From an uncultured Acetatifactor sp. (GTDB taxonomy: Bacteria > Bacillota > Clostridia > Lachnospirales > Lachnospiraceae): 64,000 nucleotides of DNA. Below the pieces are notes generated by a model. That model was not told the origin of the DNA. It ran no database searches and saw only the letters and a program-made list of their open reading frames with translations. The first letter of the stretch is position 1; every line of letters starts with the position of its first letter. Shown here piece after piece: positions 31,866 to 40,731 of this stretch. The stretch is from positions 124,001 to 188,000 of the forward strand of contig CAJTSE010000001.1 in the NCBI GenBank assembly GCA_910578815.1, in the 5' to 3' direction. The translations under genes were made by a program, and so were the position numbers.

Positions 31866-33101
31866 TTACGCTGAAACTTGATGTTTTTTGAAACCAAGTC
31901 TCGAAAGCGGTATGAACACCGCCGTTAATATCGTGTACACGATTGCTCTTACAGCAAGTGCATCCATAACGAAACCGCCAAATTGATAAGAAATATATCT
32001 ACTGATTTCAGGCATAGTTGCACGATAGGGCAGTAAGAACAATATTAAGTTATATAATCCGGTTGTTCCATTGGGTGTTAAGAACATGGGGATAAAAAGT
32101 ACAGGTACAAGCACAATCAATACTACATATGGACTTTTCATATTTGCAGAGAGAACCAGTGTCAGCCCGATCATTGCAAACAAAATCAGGTAGATTACTC
32201 CCAAATTGATAAGAACAGCCTGCATAAATGTATACGGATAAGGTATTGTTGTCCCTGCAATCTGCAAGGGAAGATTCCACCCATCCATGCCAAAGGCTGC
32301 AAGCGGCAATCCACAGGCAATAAAGACATGAAGCGTAAACGCAATCACACCAAAAAGGAATGAGGATATGATTTTTGCTGTTATCAGTTTTGTTTTTCCA
32401 TATTTGCCCGCCAAAATAACTGCATCTGTCCCCGTCTGGTACTCCCCGGAAAAAACAGGGGCAATCACAATACAGACACAAAGCAACGCAAACATGAAAA
32501 GTTCAAAGCTGCTAATAATGATTTCCCATCCTCCGTAATAGCCATATTGTAAGGGTGTATCTACTTTGCTGTTCATATTGCTCCAATATATCTTTTGGGC
32601 ATCAGATAATTTACGGGACGGCATATTTAACAATGCTTCAATTTTTTCTTCCCTTGTCTGATAAAAACCTGCTCCGTTTGTCATATCCAAATCCGGCAAT
32701 TTTTCCAAACCCGTGTTTTCACCCGGCGCATCATAATTTGCGGCTATTGCATTCAAGAGCTTCTCACGCGGGGCAACAAATTCCCAATAGGCATCACCGA
32801 TTAAAAACTTTTCATTCCCGTTGTATCCTACATTATCCGGATTCTCAAAAAGATTTTGGTATTCACGAATCATTTCTGCAATATATTCTTCTGTCAAAGG
32901 TACTGCCAAATCTGAATATTGCCCTTTAGCATAAGCAATACCCTCACTTCCTTTTATAACCCCCTCCTGATTATATGTTTGATATTGCAAGATTGGCAGA
33001 CCAAAAAGAAATGCTGTCAACAAAAGGCTTACCGCCATTACAATAAGCGTTGATTTTTTACGCAAGATTTTTAAAAACTCATACTTAATCAATGTTTTCA
33101 T
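31866..33101 (-). CDS. ABC transporter permease (ABC-2 type, BcrB-like)
   Basis: A 411-residue permease. The start MKTLIKYEFLKILRKKST is typical of ABC-2 permeases. A first membrane segment is followed by a large extracytoplasmic loop of about 170 residues and then five hydrophobic segments (for example ELFMFALLCVCIVIAPVFSG, VIYLILFAMIGLTLVLSA). The start at 33101 overlaps the ATPase 3' end by 17 bases and has AAAGGGG upstream. With the ATPase it forms an exporter, probably for a peptide antibiotic or lipid-like substrate, as in bacitracin-type systems; this is inferred from adjacency to VanRS-like regulators. Confidence 0.85.
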   Translation of the reverse strand: MKTLIKYEFLKILRKKSTLIVMAVSLLLTAFLFGLPILQYQTYNQEGVIKGSEGIAYAKGQYSDLAVPLTEEYIAEMIREYQNLFENPDNVGYNGNEKFLIGDAYWEFVAPREKLLNAIAANYDAPGENTGLEKLPDLDMTNGAGFYQTREEKIEALLNMPSRKLSDAQKIYWSNMNSKVDTPLQYGYYGGWEIIISSFELFMFALLCVCIVIAPVFSGEYQTGTDAVILAGKYGKTKLITAKIISSFLFGVIAFTLHVFIACGLPLAAFGMDGWNLPLQIAGTTIPYPYTFMQAVLINLGVIYLILFAMIGLTLVLSANMKSPYVVLIVLVPVLFIPMFLTPNGTTGLYNLILFLLPYRATMPEISRYISYQFGGFVMDALAVRAIVYTILTAVFIPLSRLGFKKHQVSA

Positions 33102-33987
33102 CTTCTTCGCCCCTTTCAAACTGTGTATCTTCGCCAAAATGATACAAAAACAAATCCTCCAAACTTGGTTCAACAGTATATGCGTCTGCCGTGGGTGCAG
33201 CTTCAGCAACAATCCGCAAACGCACCATATTGTTTTCGTGGTGCAGATTAACAACAGAAAATGTTCTGCTGTATTCTGCTGCTTTTCGATTATCGGCTAA
33301 AAACTCCCAAACTTTCCCACGAATACTGTCTGTTACCGTATCCATAGGCTCCTGCAGCAAAAACTGTCCCTGTTTCATCATCAGAATAGTATCCGCAATG
33401 TAGGAAACGTCCGAAACGATATGTGTAGACAAAATGACTATTTTCTCTTTTGCAAAATCTGAAATAAGGTTACGGAAACGTACCCGTTCTTTTGGATCAA
33501 GTCCTGCGGTAGGTTCATCTAATATCAGGATAGACGGGTTATTTAGTTCAGCCTGTGCAATTCCTAAACGCTGCTTCATACCGCCGGAATATGACTTGAC
33601 TTTTTTATCCGCTACTTCTGTCAGGTTTACCATGTGTAAAAGTTCCTCTGTGCGGGATTTTACTTTCCTTTTATCAATTCCTTTTACCGCCGCCATGTAC
33701 CGCATAAACTCCCTTGCGGTAAAGTCAGGGTAAAAGCCAAAATCCTGCGGCATATAACCCAACTGGGCGTAATAGCGTTCTCCCAAATCCTCTATCGTTT
33801 TTCCATTCAACCGGATACAGCCGGAAGTCGGCTTTAGAACGCCGCAAATCACCCGCATTAAAGTTGACTTGCCTGCCCCGTTCGCCCCTAATAAGCCATA
33901 CACCCCCGGAGAGAGGGTAGCAGTCACATCATTAACAGCACGTTTCTCCCCATACTGCTTGCATAAGTGTTGTAATTGCAGTTCCAT
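33085..33987 (-). CDS. ABC transporter ATP-binding protein (BcrA-like)
   Basis: A 300-residue ATPase: Walker A GANGAGKST, signature YSGGMKQRLG, Walker B ILILDEPTAGLD and H-loop ILSTHIVSD. The C-terminal extension is typical of the bacitracin/lantibiotic exporter group. The start at 33987 (MELQLQHLCKQYG) has GGAGGG upstream and begins at the normal family N terminus. A strong terminator-like hairpin (34028-34055) sits just upstream, between the sensor kinase and this gene. It pairs with the overlapping permease. Confidence 0.92.
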   Translation of the reverse strand: MELQLQHLCKQYGEKRAVNDVTATLSPGVYGLLGANGAGKSTLMRVICGVLKPTSGCIRLNGKTIEDLGERYYAQLGYMPQDFGFYPDFTAREFMRYMAAVKGIDKRKVKSRTEELLHMVNLTEVADKKVKSYSGGMKQRLGIAQAELNNPSILILDEPTAGLDPKERVRFRNLISDFAKEKIVILSTHIVSDVSYIADTILMMKQGQFLLQEPMDTVTDSIRGKVWEFLADNRKAAEYSRTFSVVNLHHENNMVRLRIVAEAAPTADAYTVEPSLEDLFLYHFGEDTQFERGEEDENID

Positions 33988-34027
33988 AGGAACCCTCCTA
34001 ATCATTTTATTTAGACTCAAAAAATAA

Positions 34028-34055
34028 ATGGTCTATGCTGTAAAGCATAAACCAT
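34028..34055 (-). terminator. Terminator/attenuator between the kinase and ABC genes
   Basis: 12-bp arms ATGGTCTATGCT and AGCATAAACCAT with one G-T pair and a 4-base loop. On the minus strand it is followed by TTATTTTTTGAG. It would stop or attenuate transcription from the two-component genes into the ABC operon. Confidence 0.8.
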
Positions 34056-34093
34056 CTATCTTAGGTGTGGCTTTTCTGTATCTTAAGTTGACC

Positions 34094-35506
34094 TTAAGTT
34101 TGGGAATCAAGAGTAATGATAAATTCTGTTCCGATGTCTGGACTGCTCTTGACGCTGATATTTCCACCATGAAGCACTACAATCTGTTTTGCAATAGCAA
34201 GCCCAAGACCACTTCCCTCCGGCTTCTCTCTGGTATTTGTTCCTCTGTAATATCGGTTGAATAATTTGGCTTGCTCTGCTTCATCCATCCCACTCCCATT
34301 ATCACAAATGGAAATGAAAACAACCCTTGCCGCACTTTTACCAATAGATATTTTTATCTTTGTGTCGGGCGGATTGTGTATCAGAGCGTTAATGATAATA
34401 TTTTGAATTGCACGCCGGAGCAAATCAGGGTCAAGGAAAACGATAAGTTCTTGTCCGTCACTCTCAAACTCTATAATGCGCTTAGAAAATGCAGGGTCAT
34501 TTATAATATCAATTACCACTTCTTTGACATACCTTGTGATAAGTACCTCCTGCGGATTATAGGGCACTACGCCGGAATCAATCTGGTATGTCAGTTTCAA
34601 ATCATTTAACAATTTTTCCACATGGGAAACATTCTTTAAAATTATCTTCCCATATTCCTGTGCTGTTTCCACTCCGGCTATTTGGTTATCAGCAAGCAGT
34701 TCCGCATAACCTTTTACCGGGGAAAGTGGTGTTTTCAAATCATGGGTAATATTTGCAATCCATTCTGTGCGTGTGTTCTCCGTTTCTTCTTTTATCTTGT
34801 CGCTTTGTCTGATTTCCATATCCATTTTATTCAGTGCTGCGTAAATGCTACGAAACATGCCCTTTTCTTTTAATGGAATGTAGACACGTTGTGATACGTT
34901 TCGGATACCCCCTGTTATGTTTGATAATTTTCTTGAAATCCAACAAACATATCCGAAAACCAATACGGCAAAGATGAATAAGGCTGAAAGAACGATTTTT
35001 TTCACAACAGGCAGTAACCGGGTAAATCTTTCACCATTATAATACAGCATATATTTTCCTATTGCATAGGGAAAACCTATGATATAGCTGCAAGTTTCTG
35101 TTGAATCTTCTAAACAGCTTACAAAAACAGTATTTTCATTCTCATAAGCACTTGTACCAAAAGCAAGCAGCGTAGAAGCGGGATAGCTTGTGGGATAACT
35201 TTCCGGCTTGTTATAAGAAAAAATCTCCTGCCCGGATTCATCAATTACCTGAATCCATAATCCATATTCATCCAAACGGTCAAGCCCTATTTTTTCTACT
35301 TCCAAGTTTTCATCTTCGTAATCCATCCAAACAGAAAAATTATCTGTAAACATCTGCGCCCATGAAGCGATACTTAGCCCCTCCGGCTCCGGAATGGAAA
35401 ATATATAATAAAACAAACCGATTGTAATAGATGCCATCATCAGAACAAAAATGGAAAAGACAGCAAATGAACATAAGAACGGATTGAATTTCTGTTTACT
35501 TTTCAT
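34094..35506 (-). CDS. Sensor histidine kinase (VanS-like group)
   Basis: A 470-residue kinase with two membrane segments (SFAVFSIFVLMMASITIGLF and IVLSALFIFAVLVFGYVCW) and an extracytoplasmic domain of about 125 residues. The H-box is HDLKTPLSPVKGYAELLAD, with N box (NIIINALIHNPPD) and G boxes (DNGSGMDEAEQ, GSGLGLAIAKQIV). It overlaps the response regulator by 11 bases. It is likely to sense a cell-wall stress or antibiotic that the ABC genes export; this is inference from adjacency. Confidence 0.92.
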   Translation of the reverse strand: MKSKQKFNPFLCSFAVFSIFVLMMASITIGLFYYIFSIPEPEGLSIASWAQMFTDNFSVWMDYEDENLEVEKIGLDRLDEYGLWIQVIDESGQEIFSYNKPESYPTSYPASTLLAFGTSAYENENTVFVSCLEDSTETCSYIIGFPYAIGKYMLYYNGERFTRLLPVVKKIVLSALFIFAVLVFGYVCWISRKLSNITGGIRNVSQRVYIPLKEKGMFRSIYAALNKMDMEIRQSDKIKEETENTRTEWIANITHDLKTPLSPVKGYAELLADNQIAGVETAQEYGKIILKNVSHVEKLLNDLKLTYQIDSGVVPYNPQEVLITRYVKEVVIDIINDPAFSKRIIEFESDGQELIVFLDPDLLRRAIQNIIINALIHNPPDTKIKISIGKSAARVVFISICDNGSGMDEAEQAKLFNRYYRGTNTREKPEGSGLGLAIAKQIVVLHGGNISVKSSPDIGTEFIITLDSQT

Positions 35507-36200
35507 AAGGGTTCACCAGTTTATAGCCTAAACCTTTCATTGTTATGATATATTTGGGGATAGCGGGATTATCCTCTATCTTTTCACGCAGGTGCCGGAT
35601 ATGCACCATGATTGTATTGTCACATCCAAAGCTGTCTTCACCCCAAATAGTTTCATACAGACGTTCCCTACTGATAACACGTCCTATATTTTCTGCCATA
35701 TAATTCAAAATTTCAAATTCACGGGCAGTCAATTCAATTTCTTTTTCGCCTTTCGTCACCCGGCAGCCTTGTGTATCAATCATCAACTGTCCTATTTTCA
35801 TAGACTGATTTTTCATTGGAGTATTCTTATATTCTGCTCGCCGCAACTGTGCCTTTACCCTGTATGCTACTTCTTTGGGGCTAAAAGGTTTTGTTACATA
35901 ATCGTCACCGCCTACTGCCAAGCCAAGCAGTTTATCCAATTCATCATTTTTTGACGATAGGAACAGAATAGGACAATGGGAAAACTGTCTGATCCGCTTA
36001 CACACTTCATATCCGTCAATTCCCGGAAGCATAATATCTAAAATAATAATATCCGGCTGGTTCTGTTCGCAGATGTTTACAGCGGTAATCCCATTATCAA
36101 TTTTGATGATATGATAGAATCCCTCTATGTTAAGTGCTTTTTCAAGTAAATTTAAAATATCTGGCTCATCATCAACAATCATTATCCTATATTCATTCAT
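35496..36200 (-). CDS. Response regulator, OmpR family (VanR-like group)
   Basis: A 234-residue regulator: receiver domain with IVDDEPD, phospho-acceptor Asp55 (IIILDIMLPG) and the switch Lys (DDYVTKPFSPKEV). The C-terminal winged helix has the recognition region (NTIMVHIRHLREKIE). ATG overlaps the stop of the small HTH gene, and its end overlaps the kinase start; the three are one operon from the promoter at 36440. Confidence 0.93.
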   Translation of the reverse strand: MNEYRIMIVDDEPDILNLLEKALNIEGFYHIIKIDNGITAVNICEQNQPDIIILDIMLPGIDGYEVCKRIRQFSHCPILFLSSKNDELDKLLGLAVGGDDYVTKPFSPKEVAYRVKAQLRRAEYKNTPMKNQSMKIGQLMIDTQGCRVTKGEKEIELTAREFEILNYMAENIGRVISRERLYETIWGEDSFGCDNTIMVHIRHLREKIEDNPAIPKYIITMKGLGYKLVNPYEK

Positions 36201-36409
36201 GAAATGTTTTCCTCCTGCAATTTACTGCATTTCTTATTTCTTAATCGACCATCAGCAGGCTTTTCAGCATCTTTTGGTATTAGCCACATACGGCTGAACT
36301 TTGCCACACCGGGAATGCGGTTTTCTTCGCATAGTTTCTGTACTCGTCTTTCCGAAATGCCCCATTTCTTTGCCGCTTCTGGGGCAGAAATAAACTCTAA
36401 CATTCTCAT
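36197..36409 (-). CDS. Small helix-turn-helix protein (excisionase-like fold)
   Basis: A 70-residue protein with a MerR/excisionase-type HTH (FISAPEAAKKWGISERRVQK) followed by a wing (GVAKFSRMWLIPKDAEKP). It ends in an overlap with the response regulator start. A second ATG two codons in may be the true start, since AAAGGAT lies 10 bases before it. Proteins like this precede two-component genes on Clostridia mobile elements. It may be a regulator of the operon. Confidence 0.8.
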   Translation of the reverse strand: MRMLEFISAPEAAKKWGISERRVQKLCEENRIPGVAKFSRMWLIPKDAEKPADGRLRNKKCSKLQEENIS

Positions 36410-36439
36410 TCATCCTTTCTCAAACTCTAATCGTCTATA

Positions 36440-36468
36440 ATTATATGCGTCTAACCGAATAGTTTCAA
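36440..36468 (-). promoter_or_regulatory. Promoter of the HTH-regulator-kinase operon
   Basis: Minus strand TTGAAA, 17-base spacer, TATAAT, 31 bases before the HTH gene ATG. Confidence 0.75.
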
Positions 36469-36659
36469 GCTTTCAAAACCAGCATCGTGGGAAAATTCAA
36501 AAGTTTAAATTTTTCCACAATGCCGACTACGGCGGAATCTAGCTCATTCATTCTATCTTTTTATCTAAAAACGCAAATAAGAAAAGCCCTGCATTATACA
36601 GAGCCTTTCTATGCTTTGATTGTTCACTAACTACTGTTCCATTTTTCACCGAAACAATA

Positions 36660-37028
36660 TTACAGATATATCTCTGCCGCTTTAGCAAAATTAGCTTTTC
36701 TTACGATAAGTTCCGACTGTTTTTCTTTTGACAGGCTTTCAAATACACCTTTATAGCCATTCTCCAATAGCGGAGTGCCTTTTGCCAGTAAATACAGTTT
36801 TGTATTCAGCCATTCTTCCCACAAGTCCTCAAATAATGCCACGCTGTCCGTAAAGGTTATTGCATCCTCAAACCCTTGTGGCGGCTTGTAATATTTCAGT
36901 TCAACAAAACCGTATCTACCCGCATCAAGCACCACAATATTCTCCATTTTGTACAGCTCTGCAAACGCATCAGCCACCTTTTGGCACTTTGCCCGTTCTT
37001 CCTCTGTGATATAAACCAGCTTTTCCAT
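36660..37028 (-). CDS. Conserved-looking hypothetical protein of the mobile region
   Basis: A 122-residue soluble acidic protein (MEKLVYITEEERAKCQKVAD; VVLDAGRYGFVELKYYKPPQ). No catalytic motif is visible. The start at 37028 has GAGGTAAAG upstream; the longer frame is rejected. Between it and the HTH gene (36410-36659) are hairpin-like sequences but no gene. Its size and style match accessory genes of integrative elements, but I do not recognise the family. Confidence 0.55.
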   Translation of the reverse strand: MEKLVYITEEERAKCQKVADAFAELYKMENIVVLDAGRYGFVELKYYKPPQGFEDAITFTDSVALFEDLWEEWLNTKLYLLAKGTPLLENGYKGVFESLSKEKQSELIVRKANFAKAAEIYL

Positions 37029-37121
37029 CTTTACCTCATTTTTTATAAAATTGTACCACATTCATTTTATAAGAACCACCTGCACACCAGCTTTTTCCTC
37101 TTGTTTGTTGCAAAACCCACT

Positions 37122-37412
37122 TTACCAACAATTCACTTCACAAAACAATATTTTCGTTTCCTTGTTATTCTGCTGCTTACGAACGGCTGCTATGATTTCC
37201 TCTTTTTCTCTTGGTGTTATTTCCCTCTCTTCCGAATATAACCATCTAACAGAATCAACACATGCCAAGAATTCGTGCAGCCCTAATTCGCCGCAAAATC
37301 TGGCCACCCGCCCTTTAAATGCCACATCCATAGTTTCCTTACTGGCAAGTGTAATTTTTACGGACATTTCTTCGCATTCAGACGAATTCGTTTCTCTTTC
37401 ATTCATTGGCAT
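37122..37412 (-). CDS. Hypothetical protein downstream of the helicase gene
   Basis: A 96-residue protein (KITLASKETMDVAFKGRVAR; LHEFLACVDSVRWLYSEERE) with no membrane segment or known motif. A strong GGGAGG precedes the start; the second Met, two codons in, has better spacing. It lies 35 bases after the helicase stop in the same direction. Function unknown. Confidence 0.5.
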   Translation of the reverse strand: MPMNERETNSSECEEMSVKITLASKETMDVAFKGRVARFCGELGLHEFLACVDSVRWLYSEEREITPREKEEIIAAVRKQQNNKETKILFCEVNCW

Positions 37413-37447
37413 AATCCTCCCGGCACCATATTTCTCATGCGCCTCCC

Positions 37448-39619
37448 TTAAAAGATATGCGCCAGCCCGGTATAGCCGAAGCTGATAGGCTTGATCCCGT
37501 TGACAAAACGGATGTAATAAGTTCTGTTTGCCTCATCCACGCTTTCGATCATACCCTCCCCAAATACCTTGTGCCGCACCTGGTCCCCGACCCTGTAGAC
37601 CACTGGCACCTTCTTGTCAAACTCCCTGACCTGGCATACATATTCCGACTTAAGCTCTGCAGGGATATTGCCGATGACCTCCAGCAGCCCCTCGTCAATG
37701 TCAAACACGAACCGGGAAGGCGCCTTGGAATAGCCCTTGATCCCAAAACCCTCGCTTTCGGTAAGATACAGCTGCTTTCGCGCTCTGGTAACCGCCACAA
37801 AGCAAAGGCGTCGTTCCTCTTCCAAAGCATCGGTTTTCCGCTCTTCCAGACTCCTTGCCGAGGGGAAAACGCCCTCGGTCAGCCCTGCCAGGAACACCTT
37901 GTCAAACTCAAGCCCCTTGGCTGTGTGGATTGTCATCAGCTTTACGCAGTCGCTCTTGTCCTCCGCATCACTGTCCCGAAGGAGGGTAATGCCCTGCAGG
38001 AACACCGTCAGCGTCAGCATTTCTCCGAACTCATGCTCCTGAGTGACAATGCCCCGCAGCAGCTCCGTCACATTGTCCAAGCGCTCAATATCACCACTCT
38101 CCCGCAGATACAGCTCATATCCCGTATCCTTCATCAGCATTTGCAGAAGCTCCGACACTGGCAGGGTATCTGCAGCCAGCCGCAGCTTCTCAATAGATTC
38201 CACAAATTCCGCCCCTTTGCAGCCTTTCATGCTATCGTGATGGCAGAGAGCTTTCAGAGCAGCATAAAGGGAAGTGCCGTTTTCTTCGGCGTATGCCTGC
38301 AGGAAACCCATCTTGATCTTGCCAATTTTACGTCTGGGCGTATTGATAATGCGCTTAAAAGAAAGGTCATCCTCCAGATTGTCCACAAGCCGCATATAGG
38401 AAAGCACGTCTTTAATCTCCGCCCGCTCATAAAAGCCTACGCCGCCATACACAGTATAAGGAATGTTCTCCGACAGCAGTCCCTGCTCCACAAAGCGGGA
38501 CACGTAATTGGAGCGGTAAAGTACGGCACAGTCAGAATAGCTGCCCCCGTTTTCTTTATGTACCTTGATTTTGTCACAAATAAATTTAATCTCTTCCTTG
38601 TCGCTTTTACCGTGAAAATACTGTACCTTACTGCCCTCGGCAACAGTGGTAAAAAGCTCCTTCCTGACACGATTGTCATTCTTCGCAATCAGGGAATTGG
38701 CTACGTCCAAAATTTGCTTTGTAGAGCGATAATTTTCATTCAGTATAATGTCACGGGCCTTCAAGCCATATTGATTTTCAAAACATTCATTATTCAACCA
38801 TCCTTCAAAATCCACCAGCACGCTCATGTTGGAGCCCCGCCATTCATAAATATTCTGATCCGGATCTCCCACCACAAACAGATTTTGATTCGCCTCCGAC
38901 AGACGGCGAATCAGCTTGAACTCCTTGACGGTAATGTCCTGAAACTCGTCCACCATAATATAACATAGGCGCTGCTGCCATTTTAAAAGCACCTCCGGAT
39001 ATTTGCCGAACAGATAAATGGTAAAATTAATCAAATCAAAAAAGTCCAGCCCGAAATATTTGCGCTGCTTCCTGATATAACGTAAAATAATCTCGTCCGT
39101 CTTTTTATCGGCAGTGAGCGTGGAATAATCAAAATTGGGATCGGCCAGATATTCCACATAGGTGAGAAGATTCTTATAATACCGGATTTGGTCTATCATG
39201 AACTTGAAGCTGGCGGTGTCCATTTTCACCCCCATTTCATCATAAACTTCCTCCAGGATTTTCTTCTGGTCAATATTGTCCAGCACAATGAAATTCTCCG
39301 GATAAAAAAGCCGGAAAATTTCTTCCCGCAGCACCCTAGTGCAGAAGGCGTGAAGGGTTGCCACAAAGGAAGTGTCAAACTCTTCTCCCAGCATGGCCTT
39401 GATCCGCCTTTTCATTTCATTTGCCGCTTTATTCGTAAAAGTGATACACAGTATATTGGACGGCGATATGCCCAGCTCCTGAATCAGGTAGGCGTATCTG
39501 TGGGTCAGTGTTCTGGTTTTACCTGTTCCCGCGCCGGCGATCACCCGCACATATCCCTCCGTAGCCGTCGCAGCCTCCTGCTGTTCTTGATTTAAGCCGC
39601 TCAAAATATCCGCACTCAT
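37448..39619 (-). CDS. UvrD/Rep-family ATP-dependent DNA helicase
   Basis: A 723-residue superfamily 1A helicase. Motif I is AGAGTGKTRTL, motif II DEFQD, motif III GDPDQNIYEWRG, motif V LMTIHTAKGLEFD and motif VI FVAVTRARKQLYL. The C terminus has the Tudor-like region seen in PcrA (YRVGDQVRHKVFGEGMIESV). It unwinds DNA 3' to 5' in repair and replication restart. Length is near PcrA (about 720-740). Its promoter (39658-39686) is an outlying member of the dispersed promoter family. Whether it is the housekeeping PcrA or a second copy cannot be told. Confidence 0.93.
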   Translation of the reverse strand: MSADILSGLNQEQQEAATATEGYVRVIAGAGTGKTRTLTHRYAYLIQELGISPSNILCITFTNKAANEMKRRIKAMLGEEFDTSFVATLHAFCTRVLREEIFRLFYPENFIVLDNIDQKKILEEVYDEMGVKMDTASFKFMIDQIRYYKNLLTYVEYLADPNFDYSTLTADKKTDEIILRYIRKQRKYFGLDFFDLINFTIYLFGKYPEVLLKWQQRLCYIMVDEFQDITVKEFKLIRRLSEANQNLFVVGDPDQNIYEWRGSNMSVLVDFEGWLNNECFENQYGLKARDIILNENYRSTKQILDVANSLIAKNDNRVRKELFTTVAEGSKVQYFHGKSDKEEIKFICDKIKVHKENGGSYSDCAVLYRSNYVSRFVEQGLLSENIPYTVYGGVGFYERAEIKDVLSYMRLVDNLEDDLSFKRIINTPRRKIGKIKMGFLQAYAEENGTSLYAALKALCHHDSMKGCKGAEFVESIEKLRLAADTLPVSELLQMLMKDTGYELYLRESGDIERLDNVTELLRGIVTQEHEFGEMLTLTVFLQGITLLRDSDAEDKSDCVKLMTIHTAKGLEFDKVFLAGLTEGVFPSARSLEERKTDALEEERRLCFVAVTRARKQLYLTESEGFGIKGYSKAPSRFVFDIDEGLLEVIGNIPAELKSEYVCQVREFDKKVPVVYRVGDQVRHKVFGEGMIESVDEANRTYYIRFVNGIKPISFGYTGLAHIF

Positions 39620-39657
39620 CCTCTGTCTCCTGTGGTATACGTTTTGGTATCATTTTT

Positions 39658-39686
39658 ATTTTACACAGACTGACCGGAAATGACAA
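39658..39686 (-). promoter_or_regulatory. Promoter of the helicase gene (relative of the dispersed family)
   Basis: Minus strand TTGTCA, 17-base spacer, TAAAAT, 39 bases before the ATG. The spacer contains TTTCCGG and TGTG like copy D. Confidence 0.6.
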
Positions 39687-39713
39687 GCCGCCGGGAAAAT
39701 ATCGCAAGATTTA

Positions 39714-40340
39714 TCAATCTCCGCGTTGTATGCTAGAGCGACACTGTTCCTGCAGCAATCCGCACACCTTTTCCCCTGAAATCTGTTTCTGCCCGGCAAA
39801 CTTTAAAACATCCCGCAGCAGCTCTTCTACATAGCGCTCCGGCTCATCCTTGGCGATGCTGACAATTATTTTGTATTTCCCATATTCGTCGGGATATTTT
39901 TCAGAAAACATCCTGATAAATTCCTCCGCTGGTATATCCACGATTAAAACCTTTTTTGCTTTGACTTCCCATCGCATTAAATCCTCCAGGGCCTTTTTCT
40001 CCACCTCTGTAATCCCTTGCGGCACGCATACCGCCACCCCCAGACATTTCCTGTTGCGCAATAAAGAGCTGTTTCCGTCTTTTCCCAGTGCTTTTGTAAT
40101 CAAAAGCGCGAACAATTTCGCCGCCACACAATAATCCGCAACCATTCCCCTGCGCAAAGGTGACGTCACCTCTATCTCTGCTGTATTTTTTCCCGCCAGT
40201 TGTTCTGCTTCCGCCCCATATGCCAAAATTTTTCCGTCGCTCTTCTGAAAGGCCATGACAGACTTTTCTTTCAGTATCATCCCCCTGCCCTGTACATAGA
40301 TTGAAATATCAGCTGGTTCATATACTGTAGGACAATTCAT
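39714..40340 (-). CDS. Truncated MreB-like actin-fold protein
   Basis: A 208-residue protein. Residues about 8-75 align with the start of MreB/Mbl (ISIYVQGRGMILKEKSVMAF, KILAYGAEAEQLAGKNTAE, PLRRGMVADYCVA). The DLGTANT phosphate-1 loop is degenerate (YEPADIS). The middle resembles subdomain IB (CVPQGITEVEKKALEDLMRW), but the ATP-binding phosphate-2 and adenosine motifs are missing. The start at 40340 is preceded by AAGGAG. Full MreB is about 340 residues, so ATP binding is unlikely. It may be a decaying gene or a specialised paralogue. Confidence 0.65.
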   Translation of the reverse strand: MNCPTVYEPADISIYVQGRGMILKEKSVMAFQKSDGKILAYGAEAEQLAGKNTAEIEVTSPLRRGMVADYCVAAKLFALLITKALGKDGNSSLLRNRKCLGVAVCVPQGITEVEKKALEDLMRWEVKAKKVLIVDIPAEEFIRMFSEKYPDEYGKYKIIVSIAKDEPERYVEELLRDVLKFAGQKQISGEKVCGLLQEQCRSSIQRGD

Positions 40341-40731
40341 AAAACCCCGCTCTCCTTTTCCGCCTGCCTTGACATGCTGCACTCTGTATTCCACTTTTCT
40401 GTTTTCATTATATATGGCGCTGAAACACATTACAATCAAATACAACAAAAACCGGAAAGCCATCAAGTCATCTACACTGCTCGGATTGCGGCTTGCAGCC
40501 CAAAACCGCCTGTGATAAAATCAGACTGCTTATAAAATCTATTCCGGCTATGGCTTCACCGATAAATCCATCAATATGGAACTGGTATAAATTGGATGCA
40601 AAATGAAACTCCGGCCCGCCGCTTAGAACTCGTCAGGATAGAGCCACCGGTGATCACGCTTAACTTCACCCCTGTAAAACACTTCAAGGCTTAGTTTTCC
40701 GCGGCCTCATCTCTATCCTGACGATCCTCTT
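40341..40731. other. 391-base gap before the ferritin-like gene
   Basis: No convincing gene. A minus-strand open stretch (about 40490-40630) without a start codon may be a decayed coding sequence. A 13-bp inverted repeat brackets 40631-40723. Confidence 0.4.
40631..40723. repeat. 13-bp perfect inverted repeat, 67 bases apart
   Basis: CGTCAGGATAGAG at 40631-40643 and CTCTATCCTGACG at 40711-40723. The interior carries no gene. It could be terminal repeats of a very small non-autonomous element or a stem of a structured RNA. Confidence 0.55.

Noticed and set aside
36481..36660. Hairpin-like sequences upstream of the small mobile-region gene as riboswitch
   Set aside because: Pairing is short and matches no known riboswitch core by eye.
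37457..38968. Long plus-strand open frame (503 codons) opposite the helicase
   Set aside because: It is a shadow of the conserved helicase frame, has no ribosome binding site and no recognisable motif.
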